DNA of 64,000 nt from Azospirillum sp. B510 (GTDB lineage: Bacteria > Pseudomonadota > Alphaproteobacteria > Azospirillales > Azospirillaceae), in contig NC_013857.1 in assembly GCF_000010725.1 (NCBI RefSeq), positions 310,001-374,000 of the forward strand, in the 5' to 3' direction. The first letter of the stretch is position 1. Each line of letters begins with the position of its first letter. Below, one piece after another: positions 1 to 11,854 of this stretch. The notes below the pieces were generated by a model. The model searched no databases. It was given only the letters and a program-made list of their open reading frames with translations, and was not told where the DNA came from. Both the position numbers and the translations under genes were made by a program.

Positions 1-912
1 GAGGAGACGGTGCGCTTCCCCGATGGCGGGACGGTGCGCCTGCGCCGCCCGACGCCCGTCGTCGAGGATCTCGGCTATGGCCCGTTCGCCGAGGCGACGG
101 CGATGTCCGCCCGCGTGCCGCCGCGCGTCCACGGCATGGGGCTGCTGGAACGCATCCCGGCGGAGGCCATCGAGGCCGAGGCCGCCCGGCAAGCCGCGGG
201 CGGCGGTCCCGCCGCCGGCCGGGTCAATCATGTGACGGTCGATGGCGTGCGCCAGATCGGCCGCTTCGGCTGGAAGGCGATGCACCCCACGCTGAACCAC
301 CAGGATTCGGAAGCCTTCAGCCTGGACATCGGCATGTCGACCCCGGCCTATCCGGAGCCCTGGGGCGACTGCACCCCGGCGCAGACCGCCTGCCGCAGCG
401 CGCCCCATGGCGATTCCAAGCAGTTCGAAGGGCTGGAGATTCCCAGCACCATCATCGGCCTGATCGACGGCTATCTGCGCGACCTCGCCCCGGACGGCGG
501 CCTGGAGGCGCCGAAGGACAAGGCCGGCACGGCCCTGTTCGCCGATACCGGTTGCGCCGCCTGCCATCGGCCGTCCTGGCGCACGGCGGAGGATCCGGCG
601 CAGCCGGCCCTGTCCAACCGCGACATCTTCCCGCACAGCGACATGCTCCTGCATGATCTTGGTCCCGGACTTGGCGACCAGGTGCCGATGGGCGAGGCCA
701 ACGGGTCGGACTGGCGCACCACGCCACTGTGGGGCCTGAACCGGCTGGCGGCGAAGGACGGCGAGTTGTCGCTCCTGCATGACGGGCGCGCCCGCAGCGT
801 GACCGAAGCGATCCTGTGGCATGGCGGTGAGGCCCAGCAGGCCAGGGACCGCTTCATGGCGCTGCCGGGGGACGAACGGAAACAACTGGTGCGTTACGTG
901 CTGGGTTTGTAA
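1..912 (+). CDS. DUF1111 di-heme oxidoreductase-like protein (5' truncated)
   Basis: The frame is open to base 1, so the start and N-terminal part lie outside the window; 303 codons remain. A c-type heme motif CAACH is encoded at 553-567. The sequence reads as the C-terminal half of the DUF1111 family (putative di-heme thiol oxidoreductase related to cytochrome c peroxidases), periplasmic proteins usually carrying two heme sites; the other would be upstream. It is followed after 51 bp by an imelysin gene and then a DUF1513 gene. That trio recurs in proteobacterial iron-related operons, so a role in periplasmic iron handling or uptake is inferred. The exact reaction is not known for the family. 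Confidence 0.85.
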   Translation, partial: EETVRFPDGGTVRLRRPTPVVEDLGYGPFAEATAMSARVPPRVHGMGLLERIPAEAIEAEAARQAAGGGPAAGRVNHVTVDGVRQIGRFGWKAMHPTLNHQDSEAFSLDIGMSTPAYPEPWGDCTPAQTACRSAPHGDSKQFEGLEIPSTIIGLIDGYLRDLAPDGGLEAPKDKAGTALFADTGCAACHRPSWRTAEDPAQPALSNRDIFPHSDMLLHDLGPGLGDQVPMGEANGSDWRTTPLWGLNRLAAKDGELSLLHDGRARSVTEAILWHGGEAQQARDRFMALPGDERKQLVRYVLGL

Positions 913-963
913 AGGAAGGGTGGGGGCTTCGATCCATGCCAGAGGCAGAAGGGATTTGATCGT

Positions 964-2079
964 ATGCGACGCCGCATAGTGCTTGGACTGATGTCGGCCG
1001 CCGCCGCCGTGGCGGCCCTGCTGCCCCGCAGCCCGGCCTTCGCCGCCCGCCAGTCGGACAAGGACGCCGCCTTCCTGGGCGGCATGGTCGGCACCCACGC
1101 CCTGCCGCGCTTCGATGCGCTGGTTGCCGCCGCCGCCGCCTATGCCGACACGCTCGACCGTTTCGCCGCCGGCCCCACCCCCGCTGGGCTGGAGGAGGCA
1201 CGCACGGCCCACACCAAGGTCACCGATGGCTGGGCCCGCGTGCAGCATCTGCGGCCGGGGCCGCTGACCATGAATCTGCGTGCTGACCGCATGTCCTTCT
1301 GGCCGGAGCGGCCGGGTGTGGTCCAGCGCCAGATCGGCCAGATCCTGCGCGACCATGATCCGAAGCTGTTGCAGCCGGGCGCTCTCGCCCGCCAAAGCGC
1401 CGCGGTGCAGGGGCTGACCGTGCTGGAGCGGCTGCTGTTCGACGAGGGCGTCACCGCCGACGGCTTCACCGGCAGCGACGCCAAGCAGTACCGCGCCCAG
1501 CTGGCCGCCGCCGCCGCCCGCAACATCCTCGTCATCGCGACCGAAGCCCGTGACGGCTGGAAGGAGCTGGAGGCGCCGCTCGCCACCGGGCGGCCGACCG
1601 CGCTCGGCCAGACCGCATCGGAGGCGGTCAACACGCTCTATGCCTCCGCCATCACCGCCATGCAGGTGGTGATCGACCAGAAGCTGCTGGCCCCGCTCGG
1701 CACCGGCATCGAGGATGCCAAGCCGATGGTGGTGGAGGCGCTGCGCAGCGGCCGGTCGCTGCGCAACATCGTGCTGAACCTGGAAAGCTTGCGCGCCCTG
1801 CTGATGGGCGAACATGGCGGGCCGGGCTTCGTCTCGCTGCTGCCCGCCAATGATGACGGCGCCACCGCCAAACAGGCGATCGACGAGAGCTTCGCCGCCG
1901 CCGTCGGCGCGGTGGAGGCGATCCCCGGCCCGTTGAACAAGGCGGTGACCGACCCCGCCGCCCGCAAGAAGACCGAAGGCGCGCTGCGGCTGGTCAAGGC
2001 GGCGCGGGTCGAGATGCTCGGCACGCTGGCCCCGCTGCTCGACATCACGCTGGGCTTCAACGAACTGGACGGAGACTGA
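964..2079 (+). CDS. Imelysin-family (peptidase M75-like) periplasmic protein
   Basis: 371 residues. The N-terminus is a Sec-type signal (basic RRR, hydrophobic stretch, likely cleavage after about residue 27 at AFA). The mature part is an all-helical imelysin-like domain, with the typical HALPRF segment near residue 42 and a conserved central WPERPG region. Family members are iron-regulated periplasmic or outer-membrane-associated proteins. Despite the M75 name, most lack demonstrated peptidase activity, so none is claimed here. The gene sits between the DUF1111 heme protein and a DUF1513 gene that begins 2 bases after its stop, which implies translation from one mRNA. Confidence 0.85.
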   Translation: MRRRIVLGLMSAAAAVAALLPRSPAFAARQSDKDAAFLGGMVGTHALPRFDALVAAAAAYADTLDRFAAGPTPAGLEEARTAHTKVTDGWARVQHLRPGPLTMNLRADRMSFWPERPGVVQRQIGQILRDHDPKLLQPGALARQSAAVQGLTVLERLLFDEGVTADGFTGSDAKQYRAQLAAAAARNILVIATEARDGWKELEAPLATGRPTALGQTASEAVNTLYASAITAMQVVIDQKLLAPLGTGIEDAKPMVVEALRSGRSLRNIVLNLESLRALLMGEHGGPGFVSLLPANDDGATAKQAIDESFAAAVGAVEAIPGPLNKAVTDPAARKKTEGALRLVKAARVEMLGTLAPLLDITLGFNELDGD

Positions 2080-2081
2080 CG

Positions 2082-3272
2082 ATGGCGGTCAAGGCTGGGG
2101 CGGTCAAGGCTGGGGCGGTCAGGACCGGCACGGTCGATCGCAGGAACATCCTGGGGCTTTTCGCCGGCCGGATCGTGAGCGGACGGGTCGCCGGCGGACG
2201 CATTCTCAGTGGATTGCTGGCGGTGCTGACCGGCAAGGCCCATGCGGGGAACGCGGGCACGATCTACCTCAACGCCTACGCCACCGCCGGGGCGGAGCCG
2301 AGCTTCGGCGTCGCGGCGCTGGATCCCACCGGCAGACTGCTGTTCACCACCGCCACTCCCGGCCGCGCCCACGCCATCATGCCGCGCCCCGGCATGGCGG
2401 AGGCCGTGGTCTTCGCCCGCCGGCCCGGCCGCTGGTTCCAGACCCTGTCGCTGGCGGACGGCACCCCAGGCCCGGTGGTGCGGGCGCCCGACGACCGGCG
2501 TTTCACCGGCCATGGTGATTATTCCGCCGATGGCCGCCTCCTCTACGTCGCCGAGGATGATGTCCCGCGCGAGGAGGGCGCCATCGGCGTCTATGACGCC
2601 ACCGACGGCTACCGCCGCGTCGGCGTGATCCCCACCCATGGGCTGGGACCGCATGAACTGATCCTGATGCGCGACGGCACGACGCTGGCGGTCGCCAATG
2701 GCGGGGTCATCACCCACCCCGACACCGGTCGCGCCAAGCTGAATCTCGACAGCATGGACAGCTCGCTGACCTATGTCGAGGCGGCCAGCGGCAGACTGCT
2801 CGACAAGGTCCGCCTGCCGGAGGAGCACGCCAACCTCGGCATCCGCCATATCGCCTTGCTGGATGACGGCGGCGTCTGCTTCGGGGTGCAGGACGAGCGG
2901 CCCATCGGCATGCTCCAGCCCCTGACCGGCGCCCACCGCCCCGGCAGCGGTGCCGTCCGCCTGTTCGACGCGCCGGAGGATGTGCTGTCGCGCATGCAGG
3001 GCTATATCGGCAGTGTCGCGTCCGATGGCAGGACTGTGGCGGCCAGTTCGCCGATGGGCGGTGTCATCGGGCTGTGGAATGCCACCGATGGAGCCTGGCT
3101 GGGCGCCACCGCCCTGGCCGACGGCTGCGGTTTGGCGCCGAATGGCGAGGGATATCTGGCGTCCAGCGGGCTCGGCGTGATCGAACCGCTATCGACCAGC
3201 GCCGAAGCGGGGCCGGAGCGCAAGTCGCCGGCCTTCCGCTGGGACAACCACCTGACGCGGCGGGTGGTTTGA
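2082..3272 (+). CDS. DUF1513 domain protein
   Basis: 396 residues. The protein matches the DUF1513 family, predicted beta-propeller-like periplasmic proteins. Conserved features include GHGDYSADGRLLY around residue 145 and the GLGPHEL motif around 189. The N-terminus has a twin-arginine-like DRRNILGLFAG segment followed by a hydrophobic stretch and a TGKAHA cleavage-like site, suggesting Tat export. The start is 2 bases after the imelysin stop, so the genes are translationally close. The first codons are a tandem duplication (15-bp unit twice, 2085-2114), giving a KAGAV repeat ahead of the signal. An iron-related role comes from operon context only. Confidence 0.8.
   Translation: MAVKAGAVKAGAVRTGTVDRRNILGLFAGRIVSGRVAGGRILSGLLAVLTGKAHAGNAGTIYLNAYATAGAEPSFGVAALDPTGRLLFTTATPGRAHAIMPRPGMAEAVVFARRPGRWFQTLSLADGTPGPVVRAPDDRRFTGHGDYSADGRLLYVAEDDVPREEGAIGVYDATDGYRRVGVIPTHGLGPHELILMRDGTTLAVANGGVITHPDTGRAKLNLDSMDSSLTYVEAASGRLLDKVRLPEEHANLGIRHIALLDDGGVCFGVQDERPIGMLQPLTGAHRPGSGAVRLFDAPEDVLSRMQGYIGSVASDGRTVAASSPMGGVIGLWNATDGAWLGATALADGCGLAPNGEGYLASSGLGVIEPLSTSAEAGPERKSPAFRWDNHLTRRVV
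2085..2114 (+). repeat. Perfect 15-bp tandem duplication in the DUF1513 gene start
   Basis: The unit GCGGTCAAGGCTGGG occurs twice head to tail and a third copy begins (GCGGTCA, 2115-2121). It is in frame, adding five residues (AVKAG) per copy immediately after the start codon. Confidence 0.9.
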
Positions 3273-3306
3273 GCCTCCAGCCACCCTTCCGGTCGCCGAT
3301 CAGCCC

Positions 3307-4158
3307 CTACCCCGCCAGTGCCGCCGCGTGGTGGCGCAGATGGTCCTCGATGAAGCTGCTGATGAAGAAATAGCTGTGGTCGTAGCCCGGCTGCATCCGC
3401 AGCGTGACCGGGTGCCCGATCTCCTCGGCCACGGAGACCAGGGCCTGGGGCTTCAACTGCGCCTCCAGAAAGCCGTCGCGGTCGCCCTGGTCGATCAGGA
3501 TCGGCAGCCGTTCCGTCGCCTTGCGCATCAGGGCGCAGGCATCCCACTCCAGCCAGCGCTCCCGATCCGGCCCCAGATAGCGGCCGAAGGCCTTCTCGCC
3601 CCAGGGAACCGCCGCCGGGTTGACGATGGGGGCGAAGGCCGACACCGCCTTGTAGAAGCCCGGATGCTTCAGCGCGCAGACCAGCGCGCCATGGCCACCC
3701 ATCGAATGGCCGGCGATGGAACGCTTGCCGGTGACCGGGAAATTCGCCTCGACCAGCGCCGGCAGTTCCCGCGTCACATAATCATGCATGCGGTAGTGGC
3801 CCGCCCAGGGCCGTTCGGTGGCATCGACATAGAATCCGGCGCCGAGCCCGAAATCCCACGCCCCGTCAGGATCGCCCGGCACCCCTTCCCCGCGCGGGCT
3901 GGTGTCGGGGGCGACGATCGCCAGCCCCAACTCCGCCGCCACGCGAAAGGCGCCGGCCTTCTGGGTGAAGTTCTCGTCGGTGCAGGTCAATCCTGACAGC
4001 CAATAGACCACCGGCACCTTGGCACCGGATTCCACCTGCGGCGGCAGAAAGACGGCGAAGGTCATCGCGCAATCCACCGCCGCCGACTGGTGCCGCACCC
4101 GTTTCAGCCAGCCGCCGAAGACGCGGGTTTCCGACAGGGTGGTGAGGGATTCGGACAT
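3307..4158 (-). CDS. fghA: S-formylglutathione hydrolase
   Basis: 283 residues from the ATG at 4158; a GTG two codons upstream is possible but the AAGG-type ribosome site fits 4158 better. The enzyme hydrolyses S-formylglutathione to formate and glutathione, the second step of glutathione-dependent formaldehyde detoxification, in the cytosol. An alpha/beta-hydrolase (esterase D) fold is shown by the nucleophile motif GHSMGGHGA, the later acid in DQGDRDG and the histidine in GYDHSYFF. The SGLTCTDENF segment near residue 50 is diagnostic of the family. It lies 99 bp downstream of the formaldehyde dehydrogenase gene on the same strand, so both steps are probably co-transcribed. Confidence 0.95.
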   Translation of the reverse strand: MSESLTTLSETRVFGGWLKRVRHQSAAVDCAMTFAVFLPPQVESGAKVPVVYWLSGLTCTDENFTQKAGAFRVAAELGLAIVAPDTSPRGEGVPGDPDGAWDFGLGAGFYVDATERPWAGHYRMHDYVTRELPALVEANFPVTGKRSIAGHSMGGHGALVCALKHPGFYKAVSAFAPIVNPAAVPWGEKAFGRYLGPDRERWLEWDACALMRKATERLPILIDQGDRDGFLEAQLKPQALVSVAEEIGHPVTLRMQPGYDHSYFFISSFIEDHLRHHAAALAG

Positions 4159-4201
4159 GAACACGCCTTTTGATTGTCGATAACCTTTACGGCCGATGGC
4201 G

Positions 4202-4242
4202 GGAACGCTCCCTCCCCCCGGAACCGGAGGAGGGAGCGTTCC
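4202..4242 (-). terminator. Hairpin between frmA and fghA
   Basis: A perfect 14-bp inverted repeat (GGAACGCTCCCTCC and its complement, loop 13 nt). No T-run follows on the minus strand, so it may be an intercistronic mRNA-stabilising or attenuating hairpin rather than a strong terminator. Confidence 0.6.
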
Positions 4243-4257
4243 GCGTTGCTGGCCGCC

Positions 4258-5376
4258 TTACTGATTGTAGAGGATGACCGAGCGGATGCTCTTGCCTTCA
4301 TGCATCAGGTCGAAGGCGTGGTTGATCTCCTCCAGCCCCATGGTGTGGGTGATGAAGGTATCCAGCTCGAACTCGCCGCGCAGGTAGCGCTCCACATACT
4401 CCGGCAGTTCCGACCGGCCCTTGACGCCGCCGAAGGCGGAACCGCGCCAGACGCGGCCGGTGACCAGCTGGAACGGACGGGTGGCGATCTCCTCCCCGGC
4501 GCCGGCGACGCCGATGATGACCGACTCGCCCCAGCCCTTGTGGCAGCATTCCAGTGCGGCCCGCATCACCTTGACGTTGCCGATGCATTCGAAGCTGTAG
4601 TCAACGCCGCCATCGGTCATCTCGACCAGAACCTCCTGGATCGGGCGGTCGAAGTCCATCGGGTTGACGACGTCGGTGGCGCCGAGCTGCTTGGCGATCT
4701 CGAACTTCGACGGGTTGACGTCGATGCCGATGATGCGGCTGGCCTTCGCCATGGTGGCGCCGATGATGGCCGACAGGCCGATGCCGCCCAGGCCGAAAAT
4801 GGCGACGGTCGAGCCCGGCTCCACCTTCGCCGTGTTCATCACCGCACCCATGCCGGTGGTGACGCCGCAGCCGAGCAGGCAGACCTTCTCCAGCGGGGCC
4901 GCCTTGTTGATCTTGGCGAGCGCGATCTCCGGCAGCACCGTGTATTCGGAGAAGGTCGAGGTACCCATATAATGGGCGATCTCCTTGCCCTTCAGCGAGA
5001 AGCGGCTGGTGCCGTCCGGCATCAGACCCTTGCCCTGGGTGGCGCGGATCGCCTGGCACAGGTTGGTCTTGCCGGACAGGCAGAATTTGCACTTGCCGCA
5101 TTCCGGGGTGTAGAGCGGGATGACATGGTCGCCGACGGCGACGGAGGTAACGCCGGGGCCGACCTCCACCACCACGCCGCCGCCCTCATGGCCGAGGATG
5201 CAGGGGAAGACGCCTTCGGAATCCTTGCCGGACAGCGTGTAGGCATCGGTGTGGCAAACGCCGGTGGCGACGATGCGGACCATCACCTCGCCGGCCTTGG
5301 GAGCGGCCACCTCGACCTCTTCGATCTCCAGCGGACGGTTGGCTTCCCAGGCGACGGCGGCGCGCGACAGAACCAT
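4258..5376 (-). CDS. frmA: S-(hydroxymethyl)glutathione dehydrogenase / class III alcohol dehydrogenase
   Basis: 372 residues, the normal length. The ATG at 5376 is preceded by GGGGAAGGAAA; the upstream in-frame TTG is less likely. The enzyme oxidises S-hydroxymethylglutathione (formaldehyde plus glutathione) to S-formylglutathione with NAD. Visible are the catalytic zinc ligands (TGVCHTDAYTLSG, GHEGGG), the four-cysteine structural zinc loop (ECGKCKFCLSGKTNLC) and the Rossmann motif GLGGIGLSAI. It is transcribed with fghA and diverges from a LysR-type regulator. Its presence beside oxygenase and alcohol-oxidation genes is consistent with a host that meets formaldehyde, but the pathway is also housekeeping. 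Confidence 0.96.
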   Translation of the reverse strand: MVLSRAAVAWEANRPLEIEEVEVAAPKAGEVMVRIVATGVCHTDAYTLSGKDSEGVFPCILGHEGGGVVVEVGPGVTSVAVGDHVIPLYTPECGKCKFCLSGKTNLCQAIRATQGKGLMPDGTSRFSLKGKEIAHYMGTSTFSEYTVLPEIALAKINKAAPLEKVCLLGCGVTTGMGAVMNTAKVEPGSTVAIFGLGGIGLSAIIGATMAKASRIIGIDVNPSKFEIAKQLGATDVVNPMDFDRPIQEVLVEMTDGGVDYSFECIGNVKVMRAALECCHKGWGESVIIGVAGAGEEIATRPFQLVTGRVWRGSAFGGVKGRSELPEYVERYLRGEFELDTFITHTMGLEEINHAFDLMHEGKSIRSVILYNQ

Positions 5377-5510
5377 GTGGGTTTCCTTCCCCAAGTCGAA
5401 TGGCTTTTAGGAGCAATAGTATAGACGCCACCGGTCATTGCCAGAACGGCGATTTCCGGAATAGATTTCTGCCGTATGGGGATAATTGGTCGGGACAGGG
5501 GCGGATCGCC
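5377..5510. promoter_or_regulatory. Divergent promoter region frmA / LysR gene
   Basis: 134 bp between two divergent starts. It is relatively AT-rich and contains the 8-bp palindrome TTCCGGAA at 5454-5461 plus a small GCC-N5-GGC dyad just before it. A LysR-type operator is expected here by analogy; no experimentally defined box was recognised. Confidence 0.45.
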
Positions 5511-6410
5511 ATGAGTGGCTGGGACGGCATCGACGAGTTCGTCGCGGTGGCGGAAAGCGGCAGCTTCTCCCGCGCGGCGGAGCGGCTGCGCGTCTCCTCC
5601 TCCCATGTCAGCCGCGCGGTGGCGCGGCTGGAGGACCGGTTGCAAGCCCGGCTGTTCTACCGCACCACCCGCAAGGTCAGCCTGACCGAAAGCGGCCGCG
5701 CCTTCCTTGACCGTTGCCAGCGGTTGGCGGAGCAGCGCGACGACGCCTTTCTGGCGGTCGGGGCCTTGCAGGGCGGCGGCGACAGCGAGGTGAAGGGTCT
5801 GCTGCGCATGACCTGCGCCACGGCGTATGGCGAGCAGTTCGTCATGCCGCTGATCAACGACCTGATGGAGTGTCACCCGCAGCTGAGCATCGAGGTGGAG
5901 TTGACCAACCGGCAGCTCGATCTGGTGCAGGAGGGCTATGATCTGGCGATCCGCCTCGGCCGCCTCAGCGAATCGAGCCTGGTGGCGACGCGCATCGCGC
6001 CGCGGGCCATGCATCTGTGCGCCGCTCCGGCCTATCTGGAGCGCCACGGCGTTCCCGACAGCCTGGCCAGCCTCGCCACCCATCAATGCCTGATCGGCAC
6101 CTCCGACCATTGGCTGTTCGACGACAACGGCACTGATTGGCTGTTCCGCCCGCGCGGCCGGTGGCGCTGCAACAGCGGCTTCTCGGTGCTGGACGCCGCG
6201 CTGCGCGGCTTCGGATTGTGCCAGTTGCCGGACTATTACGTGCGCGGGCCGGTCGCCGAGGGACGGCTGGTGTCCCTGCTCGACCGCCACCAGCCGCCCA
6301 ACACGGCGGTGTGGGCGGTCTATCCGCAGAAGCGGCATGTGCCGGCGAAGGTCCACGCGGCGATCCGCCACCTGAAGGACGGGCTGGCGCGGCGGGCGGA
6401 ATACCGGTGA
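5511..6410 (+). CDS. LysR-family transcriptional regulator
   Basis: 299 residues from ATG 5511, which aligns with the normal start of LysR proteins (DEFVAVAESGSFSRAAERL). The N-terminal winged helix-turn-helix occupies about residues 5-65 (SSHVSRAVARLEDRL recognition region). A periplasmic-binding-protein-like effector domain covers residues 90-295. The frame is open upstream to 5400, but those residues do not resemble the family. It is divergent to frmA-fghA, so control of formaldehyde detoxification is a reasonable guess. The effector is unknown. Confidence 0.88.
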   Translation: MSGWDGIDEFVAVAESGSFSRAAERLRVSSSHVSRAVARLEDRLQARLFYRTTRKVSLTESGRAFLDRCQRLAEQRDDAFLAVGALQGGGDSEVKGLLRMTCATAYGEQFVMPLINDLMECHPQLSIEVELTNRQLDLVQEGYDLAIRLGRLSESSLVATRIAPRAMHLCAAPAYLERHGVPDSLASLATHQCLIGTSDHWLFDDNGTDWLFRPRGRWRCNSGFSVLDAALRGFGLCQLPDYYVRGPVAEGRLVSLLDRHQPPNTAVWAVYPQKRHVPAKVHAAIRHLKDGLARRAEYR

Positions 6411-6432
6411 AGGCCGGCGCGGACTTCTCCCA

Positions 6433-6471
6433 GAAAAAAGGCCCCCCTCCCCGCGGGGGCGGAGAGGGGGC
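6433..6471 (-). terminator. Rho-independent terminator of fruBKA
   Basis: Read on the minus strand, a C-rich arm (GCCCCCTCTCC), short loop and G-rich arm (GGGGAGGGGGGC) are followed by CTTTTTTCT. It lies just after the fruA stop and before the converging LysR gene end. Confidence 0.8.
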
Positions 6472-6511
6472 AAGGTCGGGAGGACGTCCCGAGAGGAAAA
6501 GGGAGAGAGGA

Positions 6512-8275
6512 TCAGGCGTGCGCGCCGGCTCCCTGGACCGAGGTCTTCGGCGCGGCGGCGGCGGTGATCGGCTTTTTCAGGATGCGCAGGGCGACCGCCG
6601 TCACCACGGTGCCGACCACCAGGGCCACGACATAGCCCAGCAGATGGCTGACCGCGTTGGGGATCGGCAGGACGAAGATGCCGCCATGGGGAACCTTCAA
6701 CTCGGCCCCGACCGCCATCGACAGGGCGCCGGTCAAGGCACCGCCGATCATCAGCGACGGGATGACGCGCAGAGGGTCGCGGGCGGCGAAGGGGATGGCG
6801 CCTTCGGTGATGAAGGCGATGCCGAGCACGGCGGCGGCGTTGCCGGCCTCGCGCTCCTCAGGGGTGAAACGGTCGGCGAACAGCTTGGTGGCGAGTGCCA
6901 GACCGAGCGGCGGCACCATGCCGGCGGCCATGGCGGCGGCCATCGGGGTGTAGACCTGGGAGGCGATCAGGCCGGTGGAGAAGGCATAGGCCGCCTTGTT
7001 GACCGGGCCGCCCATGTCGAAGGCCATCATCGCCCCGATCAGCAGGCCGAGCAGGATGGCGCTGCTGCCCTGCATGCCCTTCAGCCAGTTGCTGAGCCAG
7101 GCCAGCGCCTCGGCGACGGGGGTGCCGACGACATAGATCATCAGCAGGCCGGTCAGCAGGGAGCCCAGCAGCGGCAGGATCAACACCGGCTTCAGGCCTT
7201 CGAGGTTGCGGTGCAGCTTGATGTTGCGGTTGAGGAAGTCGGTGCCGTAGCCGGCGATGAAGCCGGCGACGATGCCGCCGAGGAAACCGGCGCCGATGCT
7301 GCCGGCCAGCATGCCGCCCACCATGCCGGGGGCGATACCGGGGCGGTCGGCGATGGAATAGGCGATGTAGCCGGCCAGCGCCGGAACCATAAGGGCGAAG
7401 GCCCCCTTGGCGCCGATCACGAACAGGGCGTTGCCCAGCGTGCCGGCATGGGCGTCATCATAGACGTAGATGCCGCCAAGCGCGAAGGCCAGTGCGATCA
7501 GCAGGCCGCCGGTCACCACGAAGGGCAGCATGAAGGACACGCCGGTCATCAGGTGCTTATAGGGGCCGGTGCGCTGGGCGGCCCGCTCCGCCTTGCCGGC
7601 GGCGACGGCATCGGCCAGCGGAACAGCGGCGCCATGCATCCTCGCCTCGGCCAGGGCGCGGTTGACCAGGGCCTTGCCGTCGTTGATGGCGGGCTTGGTG
7701 CCGCTCAGGAATACGCGCTTGCCGGCGAAGCGGGACAGGTCGATCTGGGTGTCGGCGGCGATCAGGACGATGTCGGCCTCGCGGATTTCCTCGTCGGTCA
7801 GCGTGTCGCGCGCACCGACGGAACCCTGCGTCTCGACCCGGACCTTGTGCCCCAGGGCGGTCGCCGCCTGCTGGATGCCCTCGGCCGCCATGAAGGTGTG
7901 GGCGATGCCGGTCGGACAGGAGGTGATCGCGACGATCCGGCGCGGCGCCAATGCCGCGGCGGACGGGACCGGTGCGGCGGCCAGCAGCTTGTCCAGCACG
8001 GCGCCGGCATTGCCCAGCACCTCGTCCAGCGAGGCGGGGACGCGCTTCAGCGTCCCGAATCGTCCGTCATCCAGATCCCCGCCGCCGACGAGGATCACCC
8101 CGTTCGCGGCGGGCAGCGCCGCGGAGTCGAGCGGGGACTGGATGCCGAGGCTGGTGCGGATCTCCACCTGGATGCGGTGGCCGGATGCCGCCGCCGCCTT
8201 TCGCAGGGCCTCGGCCGCCAGAACGGCCTGGGTGGTGAGGTCACCAGCCGCGATCACGGCCAACAGGTTCGCCAT
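6512..8275 (-). CDS. fruA: PTS fructose-specific EIIBC component
   Basis: 587 residues. ATG 8275 has a perfect AGGAGG site; the longer frame upstream is rejected. The protein is the inner-membrane fructose permease that transports fructose and phosphorylates it to fructose 1-phosphate. A degenerate IIB-like (IIB') domain spans residues 1-100. A functional IIB domain follows, with phosphocysteine Cys120 in CPTGIAHT. A IIC domain with about eight to ten membrane segments covers residues 230-575, including a conserved GYGTDFLN segment near 330. It is the last gene of fruB-fruK-fruA, 85 bp after fruK, and a terminator follows. Confidence 0.96.
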   Translation of the reverse strand: MANLLAVIAAGDLTTQAVLAAEALRKAAAASGHRIQVEIRTSLGIQSPLDSAALPAANGVILVGGGDLDDGRFGTLKRVPASLDEVLGNAGAVLDKLLAAAPVPSAAALAPRRIVAITSCPTGIAHTFMAAEGIQQAATALGHKVRVETQGSVGARDTLTDEEIREADIVLIAADTQIDLSRFAGKRVFLSGTKPAINDGKALVNRALAEARMHGAAVPLADAVAAGKAERAAQRTGPYKHLMTGVSFMLPFVVTGGLLIALAFALGGIYVYDDAHAGTLGNALFVIGAKGAFALMVPALAGYIAYSIADRPGIAPGMVGGMLAGSIGAGFLGGIVAGFIAGYGTDFLNRNIKLHRNLEGLKPVLILPLLGSLLTGLLMIYVVGTPVAEALAWLSNWLKGMQGSSAILLGLLIGAMMAFDMGGPVNKAAYAFSTGLIASQVYTPMAAAMAAGMVPPLGLALATKLFADRFTPEEREAGNAAAVLGIAFITEGAIPFAARDPLRVIPSLMIGGALTGALSMAVGAELKVPHGGIFVLPIPNAVSHLLGYVVALVVGTVVTAVALRILKKPITAAAAPKTSVQGAGAHA

Positions 8276-8360
8276 TGTTTCCTCCTGGCGGGTTCGTCCC
8301 GCGCCTGTCACTGTGTTGAAGCCAAGTCCGATACCATCGGCGCAATCAGTCAAGTCCGGG

Positions 8361-9322
8361 TCAACACCATCTCAGCACCACTTCGGCGGCAAGCGACCGA
8401 ACAATCGCAGGATCGGGCAGGTTGGGCCCGAAGCAGCCGAGCTTGGCGGCGGCGAAGGCCACCGACAGCCGGGCCACCTCGTCGAGATCGCCCCCCTGCT
8501 GGAAGGCGGCGATCAGCCCGGCGACCATCGCGTCGCCCGCCCCGACGGTGCTGAGCGCGTTGACCGGCGGCAGCCGGCCATGCAGGGCGCGGGTGCCATC
8601 GACGAACAGCGCACCGTCCGCCCCCAGCGACACCACCACCACCGCCACGCCACGTCGCTGAAGCCCGCGCGCGGCCTCCAGCAGGTCCGTATCGGTCGGC
8701 AGCGGTCGGCCCGCCCAATCCTCCAGCTCGTGCCGGTTGGGCTTGATGCAGAAGGGCAGCGCGCCGGTGGAGGCCAGCGCCGCCGCCAGCGGCGCTCCGC
8801 TGCTGTCCAGCACCACGCGGGCGCCGGCGGCGGCGAATTCGGCGGTCAGGACGGCATAGGCATCGTTGGACAGCCCTTCGGGCAGACTGCCGGCGAGCAG
8901 GACCAGCGTTCCCGGTTCCGCCAGGCTCCGCACCGTCTCCCGCACCTTCGCCAGCGCGCCGGCTTCGGCGCTCAGGCCCGGCAGATTGATGTCGGTGGTG
9001 TCGTTGGCGGCGAGATCGGCGATCTTGATGTTGACGCGCGTCTCGCCCGGCTGGCGCAGGAAGGCGTCGGCGATGCCCTTGGCCTGGAACAGCGCCTCGA
9101 ACGGCGCGGCATTGCCGGCGCCGAGCAGGCCGGTGGCGACCACCGGCACGCCCCAGTCGGCGAGGCAGCTGGCGACGTTCACGCCCTTGCCGCCGGCATT
9201 GTGGCGCACGGCCTTGGCGCGGTGGACGCTGCCCGGCTTCAGCGCCTCGACCGTGATGGTCTGGTCGATGGCCGGGTTGAGCGTGACGGTGACGACGGGC
9301 ATGCCCGTCCCGGTCGGAGCGG

Positions 9323-9326
<4 letters not shown>
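8361..9326 (-). CDS. fruK: 1-phosphofructokinase
   Basis: 321 residues. The enzyme converts fructose 1-phosphate to fructose 1,6-bisphosphate with ATP, feeding PTS-imported fructose into glycolysis. PfkB/ribokinase family signatures are present: TLNPAIDQTI near the N-terminus, HNAGGKGVNVA near residue 40, and the C-terminal STVGAGDAMVAG with the catalytic aspartate. The ATG overlaps the fruB stop by 4 bases (ATGA), indicating translational coupling. A start at the internal Met in GMPVVTVT would also give a family-length enzyme. Confidence 0.95.

Positions 9327-11854
<2,528 letters not shown>

Noticed and set aside
6137..8554. 805-codon plus-strand frame across the LysR gene end and fruA
   Set aside because: It runs through the fruA terminator and is antisense to a confident PTS gene; low-complexity translation.
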